Shown here piece by piece: positions 22,128 to 28,856 of a DNA stretch of 34,588 nt. A program made the translations under genes and the position numbers. A model generated the notes under the pieces. That model was not told the DNA's origin, did not search any database, and saw only the letters and a list, made by a program, of their open reading frames with translations. Numbering within the stretch: the first letter of the stretch is position 1; the number at the start of each line of letters is the position of its first letter. Where the stretch lies: NCBI RefSeq assembly GCF_014655955.1, contig NZ_BNBO01000079.1:1-34588 (forward strand), in the 5' to 3' direction. Source of the DNA: Kitasatospora indigofera. Lineage in GTDB: Bacteria; Actinomycetota; Actinomycetes; Streptomycetales; Streptomycetaceae.

Positions 22128-22889
22128 ATGCCCTACATCGCGGTGAGTGCGCTGAGCCATGAGGGGCTGATCCGGGAGCAGAACGAGGACAGCCTGGTGG
22201 CCGGGCCCTGGACGCTGTGCGCCACGGTGACGGGCAACCCGCAGACCCTGCTCTTCCCGCTGGGGGGCGATCCGGTCCTGGTGGCGGTGGCGGACGGGCT
22301 GGGCGGCCACCCCGGCGGCGAGGTGGCCAGTGCGCTGGTGGTCCGGCGGCTGGCGGCGGCCGGGCCGGGGCTTGGGAGCGAGGAAGCCGTCCGGGACGCG
22401 CTGCACACCTGCAACCGGGCGGTGTTCGAGGCGGCCGGGGCGGATCCGGAGCTGACCACGATGGGGACGACGGTGGCGGGCATCGTCCTGCTCCCGGAGT
22501 CGGTCATCACCTTCAACGTGGGCGACAGCCGGGCCTACCGGGTGACCGAGGACGGACTGCTGCGGCTGAGCGTGGACGACAGCCCGCCGCTGGAACCCGG
22601 ACGGCGCACCACCTCGGTCGTCACCCAGACCCTGGGCGGGTCCACCGCCCTGACCGTCGTCCGGCCGCACGTCAGCAGCTCCCCGCTGAACGCCGGGGAC
22701 CGCTTCCTGCTGTGCAGCGACGGCCTCACCGATCCCGTCCCGGAGGAGGAGCTGGCCACGGTGCTCGCCGCACCGCACGAGGACGCCGAACGGGCCGACG
22801 CTCGGGCCTCGTTCGAACTCTGGAAGGCGGCGATCGAGGCCGGCGGGCCGGACAACATCACCCTCGCCCTGGTCCGCGTCCGCGACTGA
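22128..22889 (+). CDS. PP2C-family serine/threonine protein phosphatase
   Basis: A 253-residue metal-dependent phosphatase, cytoplasmic, single-domain. All PP2C metal-binding motifs are visible: NEDS with Asp21, VADGLGGH with Asp56, MGTTVAG at 112-118, NVGDSRAY at 130-137, LLCSDGLTD with Asp198, and GGPDNITL with Asp242. It could oppose Hanks-type kinases or act on anti-anti-sigma factors; no kinase gene is adjacent. The ATG has a good purine-rich ribosome site (GGAGAGG). CACAAT at 22082-22087 is a -10 candidate, giving a short leader. Its 3' end faces the peptidoglycan-binding gene. Confidence 0.92.
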   Translation: MPYIAVSALSHEGLIREQNEDSLVAGPWTLCATVTGNPQTLLFPLGGDPVLVAVADGLGGHPGGEVASALVVRRLAAAGPGLGSEEAVRDALHTCNRAVFEAAGADPELTTMGTTVAGIVLLPESVITFNVGDSRAYRVTEDGLLRLSVDDSPPLEPGRRTTSVVTQTLGGSTALTVVRPHVSSSPLNAGDRFLLCSDGLTDPVPEEELATVLAAPHEDAERADARASFELWKAAIEAGGPDNITLALVRVRD

Positions 22890-22928
22890 CCCCGCCCGCG
22901 ACCGACCCCGCCCGCGCGTGCCCCGGCC

Positions 22929-22964
22929 GGAACGGACGGAACGGACGGCCGGGACGGCCGGGAC
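22929..22964. repeat. Four 9-bp tandem units between convergent genes
   Basis: GGAACGGAC occurs twice and then GGCCGGGAC twice, back to back. The block sits between the stops of the PP2C gene and the peptidoglycan-binding gene. No terminator hairpin is evident in this gap. Confidence 0.7.
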
Positions 22965-22977
22965 CGCCGTTGGCGGC

Positions 22978-23391
22978 TCAGCAGACCGGCGCGGCGCTGT
23001 CCTGGGTGTAGTCGCGGCGCCCGCCGCACGGGAGGCGCAGCTCGATCCAGAACAGCCTGCCGGCCGTCCGCGGTCCGACCACGCCGTCCGGCTCCAGGCC
23101 CTGGCCGCGCTGGAACTCCGCCACCCGGCGGCGGGTGGCCGGACCGAACTCCCCGTCCACCACCAGGGCGGCCTCGGACCAATTGTTGAGCGCGGCCTGG
23201 AGCAGCTCGACCGCTCCGCCCGCGTGCCCGAGGCTCAGCTGCCGCCCGGCGCCGGGCGGGCCGGCCGGCACGCCCAGGGCGGCCAGGGCCACGGGCCCCA
23301 CCGCGACGGCGAGCGAGCCGTTCTGCCGGAGCCCGCCCGGCTCCCCCTGCTGGTCGCTCCTGGCGGGACTGCCAACCCGACTTCCCTGCAC
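22978..23391 (-). CDS. Small peptidoglycan-binding domain protein
   Basis: A 137-residue protein with a PG_binding_1 domain at about residues 60-120 (VELLQAALNNWSEAALVVDG, then GPATRRRVAEFQRGQGLEPD, GVVGPRTAGRLF), the three-helix fold that binds cell-wall peptides. The N-terminus contains a moderately hydrophobic stretch (LAVAVGPVALAALGVPAG) but no clear signal peptide, so export is uncertain. The C-terminus has two Cys (LPCGGRR, terminal PVC) that could form a disulfide. GTG 23391 is supported by AGAGG at 7 nt. The gene is preceded by a SARP-style promoter whose predicted start gives a leader of about 35 nt. Confidence 0.8.
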   Translation of the reverse strand: MQGSRVGSPARSDQQGEPGGLRQNGSLAVAVGPVALAALGVPAGPPGAGRQLSLGHAGGAVELLQAALNNWSEAALVVDGEFGPATRRRVAEFQRGQGLEPDGVVGPRTAGRLFWIELRLPCGGRRDYTQDSAAPVC

Positions 23392-23432
23392 GGGCCCACC
23401 TCTCCTCCGACTGCGGACGAACCCCGGCCGCG

Positions 23433-23475
23433 ATCGTGGCCGATGCCGCCAACGGACGACCAACGGGCCGCCAAC
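23433..23475 (-). promoter_or_regulatory. SARP-style promoter, proximal copy
   Basis: Reading the minus strand, heptamers GTTGGCG, GTTGGTC and GTTGGCG are separated by 4 nt each (11-bp period), followed by 8 bp and the -10 hexamer CACGAT (23438-23433). Direct heptamers at 11-bp spacing ending 8 bp before the -10 are the known geometry of SARP (antibiotic regulatory protein) binding sites. The GTG of the peptidoglycan-binding gene lies about 40 bp downstream. Confidence 0.65.
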
Positions 23476-23691
23476 ACCCGAGGCCCGGGCCGTGCGCGGC
23501 CTGGGCCGGGCCGGTGTCCCGGCCGCGCCGCCCCGGCGCCTTCGGCCTGCGCGGAGCGCGGCCGGCGGTGCCTTCCGGCCGGCCCACACCGGCCGGCTCG
23601 CACCGGCCGGCGATCGCCCGGGAGGAGCGATCGCGGTGCCTCCGGGGGCTGCCACCCCCGGCGGGGACGCCGGCCGCGCTCCTTGCCCGCG

Positions 23692-23734
23692 ATCCTGACC
23701 GGAGCCACCAACAGACGGCCAACACGCCACCAAC
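23692..23734 (-). promoter_or_regulatory. SARP-style promoter, distal copy
   Basis: Heptamers GTTGGTG, GTTGGCC and GTTGGTG at 11-bp period, then 8 bp and CAGGAT (23697-23692) repeat the proximal arrangement exactly. Over 47 aligned bases the two promoter regions match at about 37 positions, with the boxes and -10 conserved. No gene start follows within 200 bp, so it may be a second, upstream promoter for the same gene or may drive a small RNA. Confidence 0.6.
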
Positions 23735-23786
23735 CGGGCGCCGGGGCGGGCCCCCGCCGGCCGGCCCGGCCCCCGGGCGGGAACGC

Positions 23787-23840
23787 GCGGAGGCCCCGGC
23801 CGGGCCGGGACCGTCGTCCCGTCCGTGCCGGGGCCTCCGC
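23787..23840 (-). terminator. Terminator of the DoxX gene, cruciform-like
   Basis: Perfect 14-bp arms (23787-23800 and 23827-23840) enclose 26 nt that contain an inner GGGAC/GTCCC stem. It lies about 90 bp after the DoxX stop codon on the minus strand and should separate DoxX transcription from the SARP-like promoters. Confidence 0.75.
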
Positions 23841-23928
23841 CGGCCGGCGCGCCCCTCCGCCTCCCGACCGGAAGGGGCACGCGGTGGCCGTCAGGCGCTG
23901 GTCGTCGTCCTGCGTCCGGCCGGCCCGG

Positions 23929-24483
23929 TCAGTTGCGCACCAGCAGGATCACACCGGCCGTGGCCAGGCCCAGCAGGATGGCGGTGGCGCCGTGGACGAG
24001 CCGGTGCTCCCGCAGCACCGGCAGGTAGCGGTCCGCGGCGAGCCGGCCGGGCCCGGTCAGGGTCAGGCCGGCGGCGGCGACAGTCAGCAGGAGTTCGTAC
24101 TCGACGCCCTTGGGGGCGACGAAGCCCCCGCCCCAGCGGACGGCCAGGGCGTTGAGCATGGTGCCGACGAGGGCCGCGCCGGCCAGCGGGGTGAGCAGCC
24201 CGGCCGCCAGGCCGAGGCCGCCGAAGGTCTCGGTGAGGCCGGCCACCACGGCCATCGTGCGGCCGGCCGGGTAGCCGACCGCGGTGAAGAACTGACCGGT
24301 GCCGTCGATGCCCCCGCCGCCGAACCAGCCGAACAGCTTCTGGCTGCCGTGGACGGCCATGGTGAGGCCGAGCGCGAGGCGCAGCAGCAGGAGTCCGGCG
24401 TCGTACGCGTGCGGGGAGCCCGCCGGGGCGGCGGTGTTCGGGTCGGCGTGAAGTGCGGGGGCGGGGGCGGTGGTGCTCGGCAT
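23929..24483 (-). CDS. DoxX family membrane protein
   Basis: A 184-residue inner-membrane protein with four predicted spans. DoxX signatures are DAGLLLLRLALGLTMAVHGSQKLFGWFGGGG, FFTAVGYPAGRTMAVVAGLTETFGGLGLAAGLLTPL and MLNALAVRWGGGFVAPKGVEYELLL. DoxX-like proteins take part in membrane redox and thiol-stress responses in actinobacteria; the exact role here is unknown. The ATG has AGGAG at 5 nt. The promoter is flanked by a 13-bp inverted repeat, so the gene is probably repressed by an unlinked regulator. Confidence 0.9.
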   Translation of the reverse strand: MPSTTAPAPALHADPNTAAPAGSPHAYDAGLLLLRLALGLTMAVHGSQKLFGWFGGGGIDGTGQFFTAVGYPAGRTMAVVAGLTETFGGLGLAAGLLTPLAGAALVGTMLNALAVRWGGGFVAPKGVEYELLLTVAAAGLTLTGPGRLAADRYLPVLREHRLVHGATAILLGLATAGVILLVRN

Positions 24484-24556
24484 TCCGTCTCCTGGGGTAG
24501 GTCGTGGGATCCGGGCAGCCAGGACGGCCCGGGCGGCCTGGTGCGTCCATCCGGTA

Positions 24557-24610
24557 GTTCAAATTCGAATAACTCGGATCGACCGTACCGGTCCTTTCGA
24601 ATTTGAACAA
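24557..24610 (-). promoter_or_regulatory. DoxX promoter flanked by a 13-bp inverted repeat
   Basis: Arms GTTCAAATTCGAA (24557-24569) and TTCGAATTTGAAC (24596-24608) are perfectly complementary with a 26-bp spacer. On the minus strand TTGTTC (24610-24605) and TACGGT (24587-24582) form a promoter with a 17-bp spacer. One arm overlaps the -35 region, and the other lies just downstream of the predicted transcription start near 24576. This is a two-site repressor layout. The A+T-rich arms stand out from the surroundings. Confidence 0.7.
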
Positions 24611-24749
24611 CCTCGCGGACGACACTCCCCGGACCCGCCCCGGGCCACCGCCGGGACGGCCGCGAAGACCCCCGCGACGGCCGCGGCAGGCCGGTCGCGG
24701 AGCCGCCGCCCGACGGGCAACGCGCCGCGATCGGGGGCAGGCTGGAGGC

Positions 24750-25334
24750 ATGTCCGAACGACCCGAGGCGCCGGTGCTGCGCCTCTTCCCCCAGGCCCTT
24801 GAGGCGTTCGGCCACCATGTGCGCCTGATCACCCCGCACCAGTGGCCCGCCCCGACGCCGTGCTCCGAGTGGTCCGTCCGGGACCTCGTCAACCACCTCA
24901 CCGCCGAACAGCTGTGGGTCCCCGAACTGCTGATGGGGTCGACCGTCGCCGAGGTCGGCACCCGGTTCGACGGGGACGTGCTGGACGACGACCCGGCCGC
25001 CTTCTGGCAGAACGCGGCCGAGGCCGCCGAGGAGGCCTTCCGGGTGCCGGGGGCGGCCGGCATCACCGTGCACCTCTCGTTCGGCGACGTCCCCGCGACG
25101 GGCTACTGCGCCCAGCTGACCGCCGACGCCGTGGTGCACACCTGGGACCTCGCCCGCGGCCTCGGCGCCGATCCCCGCCTCTCCGACGAGCTGGTGGACT
25201 TCGCGCTGGCCGAGATCGACAGCTGGGGCGACCTCGCCGGCACCGGCCTGTTCGCCCCCGCCCTGCCGGTGCCCGACGGGGCGAGCCCGCTCACCCGGCT
25301 GCTCGCCCGCACCGGACGCCGGGACGGCCCCTGA
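24750..25334 (+). CDS. TIGR03086-family metal-binding protein (maleylpyruvate isomerase N-domain-like)
   Basis: A 194-residue DinB/MDMPI-fold protein, a four-helix bundle that usually binds a metal. Signatures are PTPCSEWSVRDLVNHLTAEQLW near the N-terminus and DAVVHTWDLARGLGADP in the middle; the His residues in NHL and VHTWD are expected ligands. Members may be mycothiol-dependent transferases, but the reaction is not predictable. The ATG lies 6 nt after CAGGCT (24738-24743), suggesting a leaderless mRNA; GGAGG is only 1 nt from the ATG, too close to act as a ribosome site. Divergent from DoxX. Confidence 0.87.
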   Translation: MSERPEAPVLRLFPQALEAFGHHVRLITPHQWPAPTPCSEWSVRDLVNHLTAEQLWVPELLMGSTVAEVGTRFDGDVLDDDPAAFWQNAAEAAEEAFRVPGAAGITVHLSFGDVPATGYCAQLTADAVVHTWDLARGLGADPRLSDELVDFALAEIDSWGDLAGTGLFAPALPVPDGASPLTRLLARTGRRDGP

Positions 25335-25562
25335 CGGCCCGCCCCCCCCGGCCGGCGGGGCGGCCCCGGGGCCGGGCGGATCCGGCCCACGGGGGCCCCG
25401 GCCGGCCCGCCGGCGCCCCGGCGACCGGGCCCGGGCGGCGTGGACAGCGCACACTCACCCGGCGGACGCCGGATACTGGATACACCTGACCCGCTCAGCG
25501 GACACCAGTCGCGGCGGGCCGGGCCGGCCGAGGTGACGGGGCGAACCGAAACGAGGCGAGCC

Positions 25563-26228
25563 ATGAGCCGCAGGGCAGACGTCGTCGACGAGCTCAGCGC
25601 CGACCACCGCGCGGTGGCGGAGCTGCTCGCGCGGATCGAGAAGGCCGCGCCGGGCAGCGCCGGCACGGGGGCACCGCCCGCCACCGGGCCGCAGGACGCG
25701 GAACCGTCGGGAGAGACGGGAGCGCCGCCGCAGGCCGTGGCCGGCGGGCCGGTGCCCCCGGGCGGTACCGGCGCGCCCCCGGACGCCCCGCCGGCCGGCG
25801 ACCCGGCCGGCGGCCCGGGAGGCACGGCCGACGACGGCGTGGTGACGCTCGTCGAGGCGCTGTCCGACCTGCTGCTGAGCCACTGCACCGAGGAGGAGGA
25901 GTACCTCTTCCCCGCCGTCCACGAGCAGGTGCCGGACGGCGGGGCGCTGGTGTTCACCAGCCTCGCCGACCACCTGGCGATCGGGCAGTACCTCACCGAC
26001 CTGCAAGGACTCTCCCCCGGCGATCCGGCGTTCGGGCCGCTGCTGGACGGCCTGGGCAGCGCCGTCCACACCCATCTGGCCGAGGAGGCCGAACGGCTCT
26101 TCCCGGCCGTCCGCGCAGCGATGGCCCCGGAGCTGCTGGAGACGCTCGGCGAGCGGCTGCGGGAGGGCCGGCGGGAGCTCCCGCCGGTCACGCCCCCCGC
26201 CGAACCGGCGGCTACGCCGGAGGGCTGA
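25563..26228 (+). CDS. Hemerythrin HHE-domain protein with long low-complexity insertion
   Basis: A 221-residue protein with a four-helix hemerythrin-like fold that binds a non-heme di-iron centre and may sense or carry O2 or handle iron and reactive oxygen. Candidate ligands are His15 (DHR), His107 and Glu111 (LLLSHCTEEEEYLFP), His137 (ADHL), His171 and Glu175 (HTHLAEEAERLFP). Residues about 29-92, between helix 1 and helix 2, are a Gly/Pro/Ala-rich string of about 64 residues, whereas typical streptomycete homologues have a short loop there. GAGG 7-8 nt before the ATG supports the start. The 3' end overlaps the converging VOC gene by 17 bp. Confidence 0.88.
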   Translation: MSRRADVVDELSADHRAVAELLARIEKAAPGSAGTGAPPATGPQDAEPSGETGAPPQAVAGGPVPPGGTGAPPDAPPAGDPAGGPGGTADDGVVTLVEALSDLLLSHCTEEEEYLFPAVHEQVPDGGALVFTSLADHLAIGQYLTDLQGLSPGDPAFGPLLDGLGSAVHTHLAEEAERLFPAVRAAMAPELLETLGERLREGRRELPPVTPPAEPAATPEG

Positions 26229-26997
26229 TCACCGCGAACCGGCCGCCCTCCGGGTCGGTCAGCCGCGCCACCCGGCCGTACGGGGTGTCGAACACCGGCC
26301 CGAGCAGGCCACCGCCCAGGCGTTCGGCCAGTTTGGCGGCGGCGTCCGCGTCCGCCACCGAGAACGAGACCTCCCAGTGCGGCGGGGTGCCCACCGGGCC
26401 GGTGGCCTTCTCCGCCCGCAACGCGGCGACACTGCGGCCCTCCACCCGCAGGACCACCCGCTCGTGCTCGTACCGGACCTCGAAGTGCGCCGGGTCGCGG
26501 TCGTCCCAGCGGAACACCTCGCCGTAGAAGAGGGCGGCGGCGAACGGGTCGGGGGTGCGCAGCTCGATCCAGACCGGGGAGCCGGGCAGGGCCAGCCGCC
26601 GGGCCGGGCCGGGCGGGCCCTCCCAGAGGCCGAACACCGCTCCGGCCGGGTCGGCCGCGAAGGCCACCCGGCCGGCGTCGAAGGACAGCGGGCCCACCGC
26701 GAGCGTCCCGCCGCGCTCACGCACCGCGTCGGCCGCGGTGTCCGCGCTCTCCGTCCCGAAGTAGCCGGTCCAGGCCACCGGCATCACCCAGCCGCTGCCG
26801 GAGACGCCGAGGCCGGCGACCGCCTCCCCCTCCACCACCGCGTGCACGTACGGGCCGAAGCGGTCCGGTCCGGGTTCGAATTCCCAGCCGAGCAACTGCC
26901 CGTAGAAGGCCTGCGCCGCGTCGAGGTCGCGCGCCATCAGGCTGACCCAGCACGGCGCGGCCGGCACGCATCGCACGCTGGCGGTTCGGCTGCCCAT
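26212..26997 (-). CDS. Two-domain VOC (glyoxalase/bleomycin resistance-like) protein
   Basis: A 261-residue protein with two tandem vicinal-oxygen-chelate domains. Domain 1 starts CWVSLMARDLDAAQAFYGQLLGWEFEP and ends AFAADPAGAVFGLWEG; domain 2 starts VWIELRTPDPFAAALFYGEVFRWDD and ends DPEGGRFAVISPP. Such proteins include hydroxylases, antibiotic-binding and glyoxalase-like members; the substrate is unknown. A possible ribosome site GAGGAGG is 10 nt from the ATG. TAGGCT on the minus strand at 27077-27072 is a plausible -10. Confidence 0.9.
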   Translation of the reverse strand: MGSRTASVRCVPAAPCWVSLMARDLDAAQAFYGQLLGWEFEPGPDRFGPYVHAVVEGEAVAGLGVSGSGWVMPVAWTGYFGTESADTAADAVRERGGTLAVGPLSFDAGRVAFAADPAGAVFGLWEGPPGPARRLALPGSPVWIELRTPDPFAAALFYGEVFRWDDRDPAHFEVRYEHERVVLRVEGRSVAALRAEKATGPVGTPPHWEVSFSVADADAAAKLAERLGGGLLGPVFDTPYGRVARLTDPEGGRFAVISPPA

Positions 26998-27368
26998 TTT
27001 CGCGGTACCTCCTCGACCCGACGCCGGGCCGGTCCCGGCAACAGGCGGCCGCCGAGCCGCCCGCCGCCCTCAGCCTAGGGTCACCGGCACGTCCCGGCGC
27101 GGCACGGCACGCGCCTTGCCCGGACCTCTCGTCCCGCCCGCACCCGGCCCGCGCCGGGCGGATGCCCCGCCGGCCGGCGCCCGGCCGGCCGCCGGCCCGG
27201 ACGCTCCCCGCAGGCCCACCCCGACGCCCAACTGCGTTGGCGGAGAAGGGCGTCCGGCCCGATCGGCGCCGTCCGCCGGGGCACCCGCCGGAACGCCGGG
27301 CGGGGCTTGACAGCCGGAGGAGAATCGGCCGAAAAGCAGGGTCTCCAGGCGACAGACGGGTGGCTCGG
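26998..27368. other. Divergent intergenic region between VOC and membrane protein genes
   Basis: About 370 bases with no convincing gene. TAGGCT (minus, 27077-27072) and TAGGGT (plus, 27076-27081) overlap, so back-to-back -10 boxes are possible. TTGACA at 27307-27312 is a perfect plus-strand -35, but the expected -10 position (GAAAAG) is poor. The stretch from about 27120 to 27200 is simple Pro/Ala/Arg-type GC repeat without a visible signal. Confidence 0.5.
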
Positions 27369-28073
27369 ATGGCAACGCGACGGTACTGGTTCGCTCTGGC
27401 GGTGTTCGGCGGGCTGCTGCTGCTCTCCCTACCGCTGTACCTGACGTCCGGGTCCTCCTGCACGGGCGGGGGCTGCTCGATCGGCGTCTCGGCCCCGAGC
27501 GGCCTGCTGACCGTCGGCCAACTCCCGCGCCCGCGGCTGCTGGAGGCGTACGCGCTGCTGGCGATGCTGATCGGCGGGGTCCTGCTGATCAGGCGCTACC
27601 GGCGGGCCGGCACGCTCGGCCGGCTGGTGCCGGCGCTGCTCGCGGCCACCGCCTTCGCCGGCGGGACGGCCTGGCTGACGGCCACCCACTGGGAGGGGTT
27701 CCGCCGGCCGTCGGCGCTGCTGGAGACCGCCGAACTGCTGCTCTTCAACGGGGCGACGCCGGTGCTGCTGGTCGCGGTGACCGTGCTGGCGCTCGCGGCG
27801 GGCGAGCGCAGCCTGCCGCTGCTCGCCTTCGCGGTGCTCTTCGGCGCGGTGGCCTACCTGGCGGCGACCTACGACTCCTTCTACCTGCTGGGCCGGATCG
27901 GCCTGCCGCTGGACACCCTGCACGACCCGGACGGGATCCGGCAGATGCTGAACATCGCGGTGCCGGCCGGGCTGCTGCTGGTGGCCGCGCTGATCGCCCG
28001 GCTGGCGGCCGGCCGCACTCCCGCCGGCGCCACGGCCGGCCCGGCCCGGCGCGGCCGGCACTCCCGGCACTGA
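27369..28073 (+). CDS. Hypothetical multi-pass membrane protein
   Basis: A 234-residue integral membrane protein, family not recognised. Membrane segments can be drawn near residues 5-25 (YWFALAVFGGLLLLSLPLYL), 58-75 (LLEAYALLAMLIGGVLLI), 85-105, 122-142 (ALLETAELLLFNGATPVLLV), 150-170 and 195-213 (AVPAGLLLVAALIARLA). Between segments 1 and 2 is SSCTGGGCSIG, two Cys that would face outside and could form a disulfide. The C-terminus is Arg/Gly-rich. No strong ribosome site precedes the ATG; GTG at 27360 is an in-frame alternative. Confidence 0.75.
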   Translation: MATRRYWFALAVFGGLLLLSLPLYLTSGSSCTGGGCSIGVSAPSGLLTVGQLPRPRLLEAYALLAMLIGGVLLIRRYRRAGTLGRLVPALLAATAFAGGTAWLTATHWEGFRRPSALLETAELLLFNGATPVLLVAVTVLALAAGERSLPLLAFAVLFGAVAYLAATYDSFYLLGRIGLPLDTLHDPDGIRQMLNIAVPAGLLLVAALIARLAAGRTPAGATAGPARRGRHSRH

Positions 28074-28153
28074 CCCGTGACCGGTGCGGGCGGCCCGGGC
28101 CGGCTGTTCGAACCGGCCCTGCGGCAACCGCCCCGGCCCGTACGCTGCCCAGC

Positions 28154-28717
28154 ATGACGATCACACCGGAACCCCGCCGGCCCGGGCTCGCCGAGCACCT
28201 GCGCGACAAGGGCGCCGCCATGCGGGCGGCCGCCGGCCGCCGGCCCGCGAGCGAGGACTGGGAGGAGGAGATCGGCGCCGTCTGCGTGGCCGACGACGCC
28301 ACCGGGGTCCGCAAGGTGCGGGTCGGCGACTGGTCCTTCGTCGGGGACGGCGGCCCCGACATCGGCGGCTACGGGCTGGGGCCGTCCTCGCCCGAACTGC
28401 TCTGCGCGGTGATCAGCACCTGCCTGACCCACACCGTCCTGTGCATCGCGGCGCTGGACGGCCTGCCGCTGGACCGGGTGGAGGTCGCCGTCACCGCCCG
28501 CAACAACGACGCCCGCTTCTTCGAGGTCCCGACCGACGCGCCGCCGGTGCCGTACGACCTCACCGCCACCGTCGACCTGCGCGGCCCGCTGTCCCCCGAG
28601 GCCGCCGGGGCGCTGCTCGCCGCCGCCGACGAGCGCTGCCCGATGCTGCGGATGGTCCGGTCCGAGCACGCCCTCACGGTGCGCGCCGCCGCCTCCGCCC
28701 CTCCGGCGACCCGCTGA
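28154..28717 (+). CDS. OsmC-family protein
   Basis: A 187-residue OsmC/Ohr-fold protein, usually a thiol-dependent peroxide reductase active on organic hydroperoxides in the cytoplasm. Cys90 (VISTCLTHTVLC) lies in the central helix and Cys162 (DERCPMLRM) is in the expected second position; Cys84 and Cys97 are extra. The segment PDIGGYGLGPSSPELLCAV is the typical pre-helix region. It may act on other electrophiles. The ATG lies 7 nt after TACGCT (28141-28146), so the mRNA is probably leaderless. A perfect 15-bp hairpin follows the stop codon. Confidence 0.9.
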   Translation: MTITPEPRRPGLAEHLRDKGAAMRAAAGRRPASEDWEEEIGAVCVADDATGVRKVRVGDWSFVGDGGPDIGGYGLGPSSPELLCAVISTCLTHTVLCIAALDGLPLDRVEVAVTARNNDARFFEVPTDAPPVPYDLTATVDLRGPLSPEAAGALLAAADERCPMLRMVRSEHALTVRAAASAPPATR

Positions 28718-28737
28718 CATTCCCGCCTCCGGCCCAC

Positions 28738-28773
28738 CACGGCGCGATGTGACCCAGATCACATCGCGCCGTG
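28738..28773. terminator. Hairpin overlapping a perfect CRP/GlxR-type palindrome
   Basis: Perfect 15-bp arms (28738-28752 and 28759-28773) with a 6-nt loop lie 20 bp after the OsmC stop, followed by AAATTTC, so it can terminate that gene. The central TGTGACCCAGATCACA is an exact TGTGA-N6-TCACA site, the consensus for CRP/GlxR-family regulators in actinobacteria. It also lies about 100 bp upstream of the TetR start and may therefore be a regulator site as well as, or instead of, a terminator. Confidence 0.7.
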
Positions 28774-28781
28774 AAATTTCT

Positions 28782-28835
28782 GGGGACCAACTCCCCGTTT
28801 GCTCTTCTGTAGGACGAAGCGGGGAAGGATTCCCC
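28782..28835. promoter_or_regulatory. Paired GGGGA-N5-TCCCC operators around the TetR promoter
   Basis: Two 15-bp dyads with identical arms, GGGGA-ccaac-TCCCC (28782-28796) and GGGGA-aggat-TCCCC (28821-28835), are 39 bp apart. TAGGAC (28810-28815) between them is the likely -10; the first dyad then covers the -35 region and the second the transcription start. This is a likely autorepression site for the TetR protein. Confidence 0.65.
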
Positions 28836-28856
28836 GGAACCCGAGAGGAGCAGACC

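Larger units (their letters stand above)
23392..23928. other. Intergenic region with two SARP-like promoters and hairpins
   Basis: About 540 bases between minus-strand genes. From right to left it holds the DoxX terminator (23787-23840), a distal SARP-like promoter (23692-23734), a perfect 7-bp hairpin (23642-23661), two copies of the 8-bp palindrome GCGATCGC (23610-23617 and 23627-23634), and a proximal SARP-like promoter (23433-23475). About 215 bases lie between the promoters without a convincing gene; an RNA made from the distal promoter would carry these hairpins. Confidence 0.6.
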
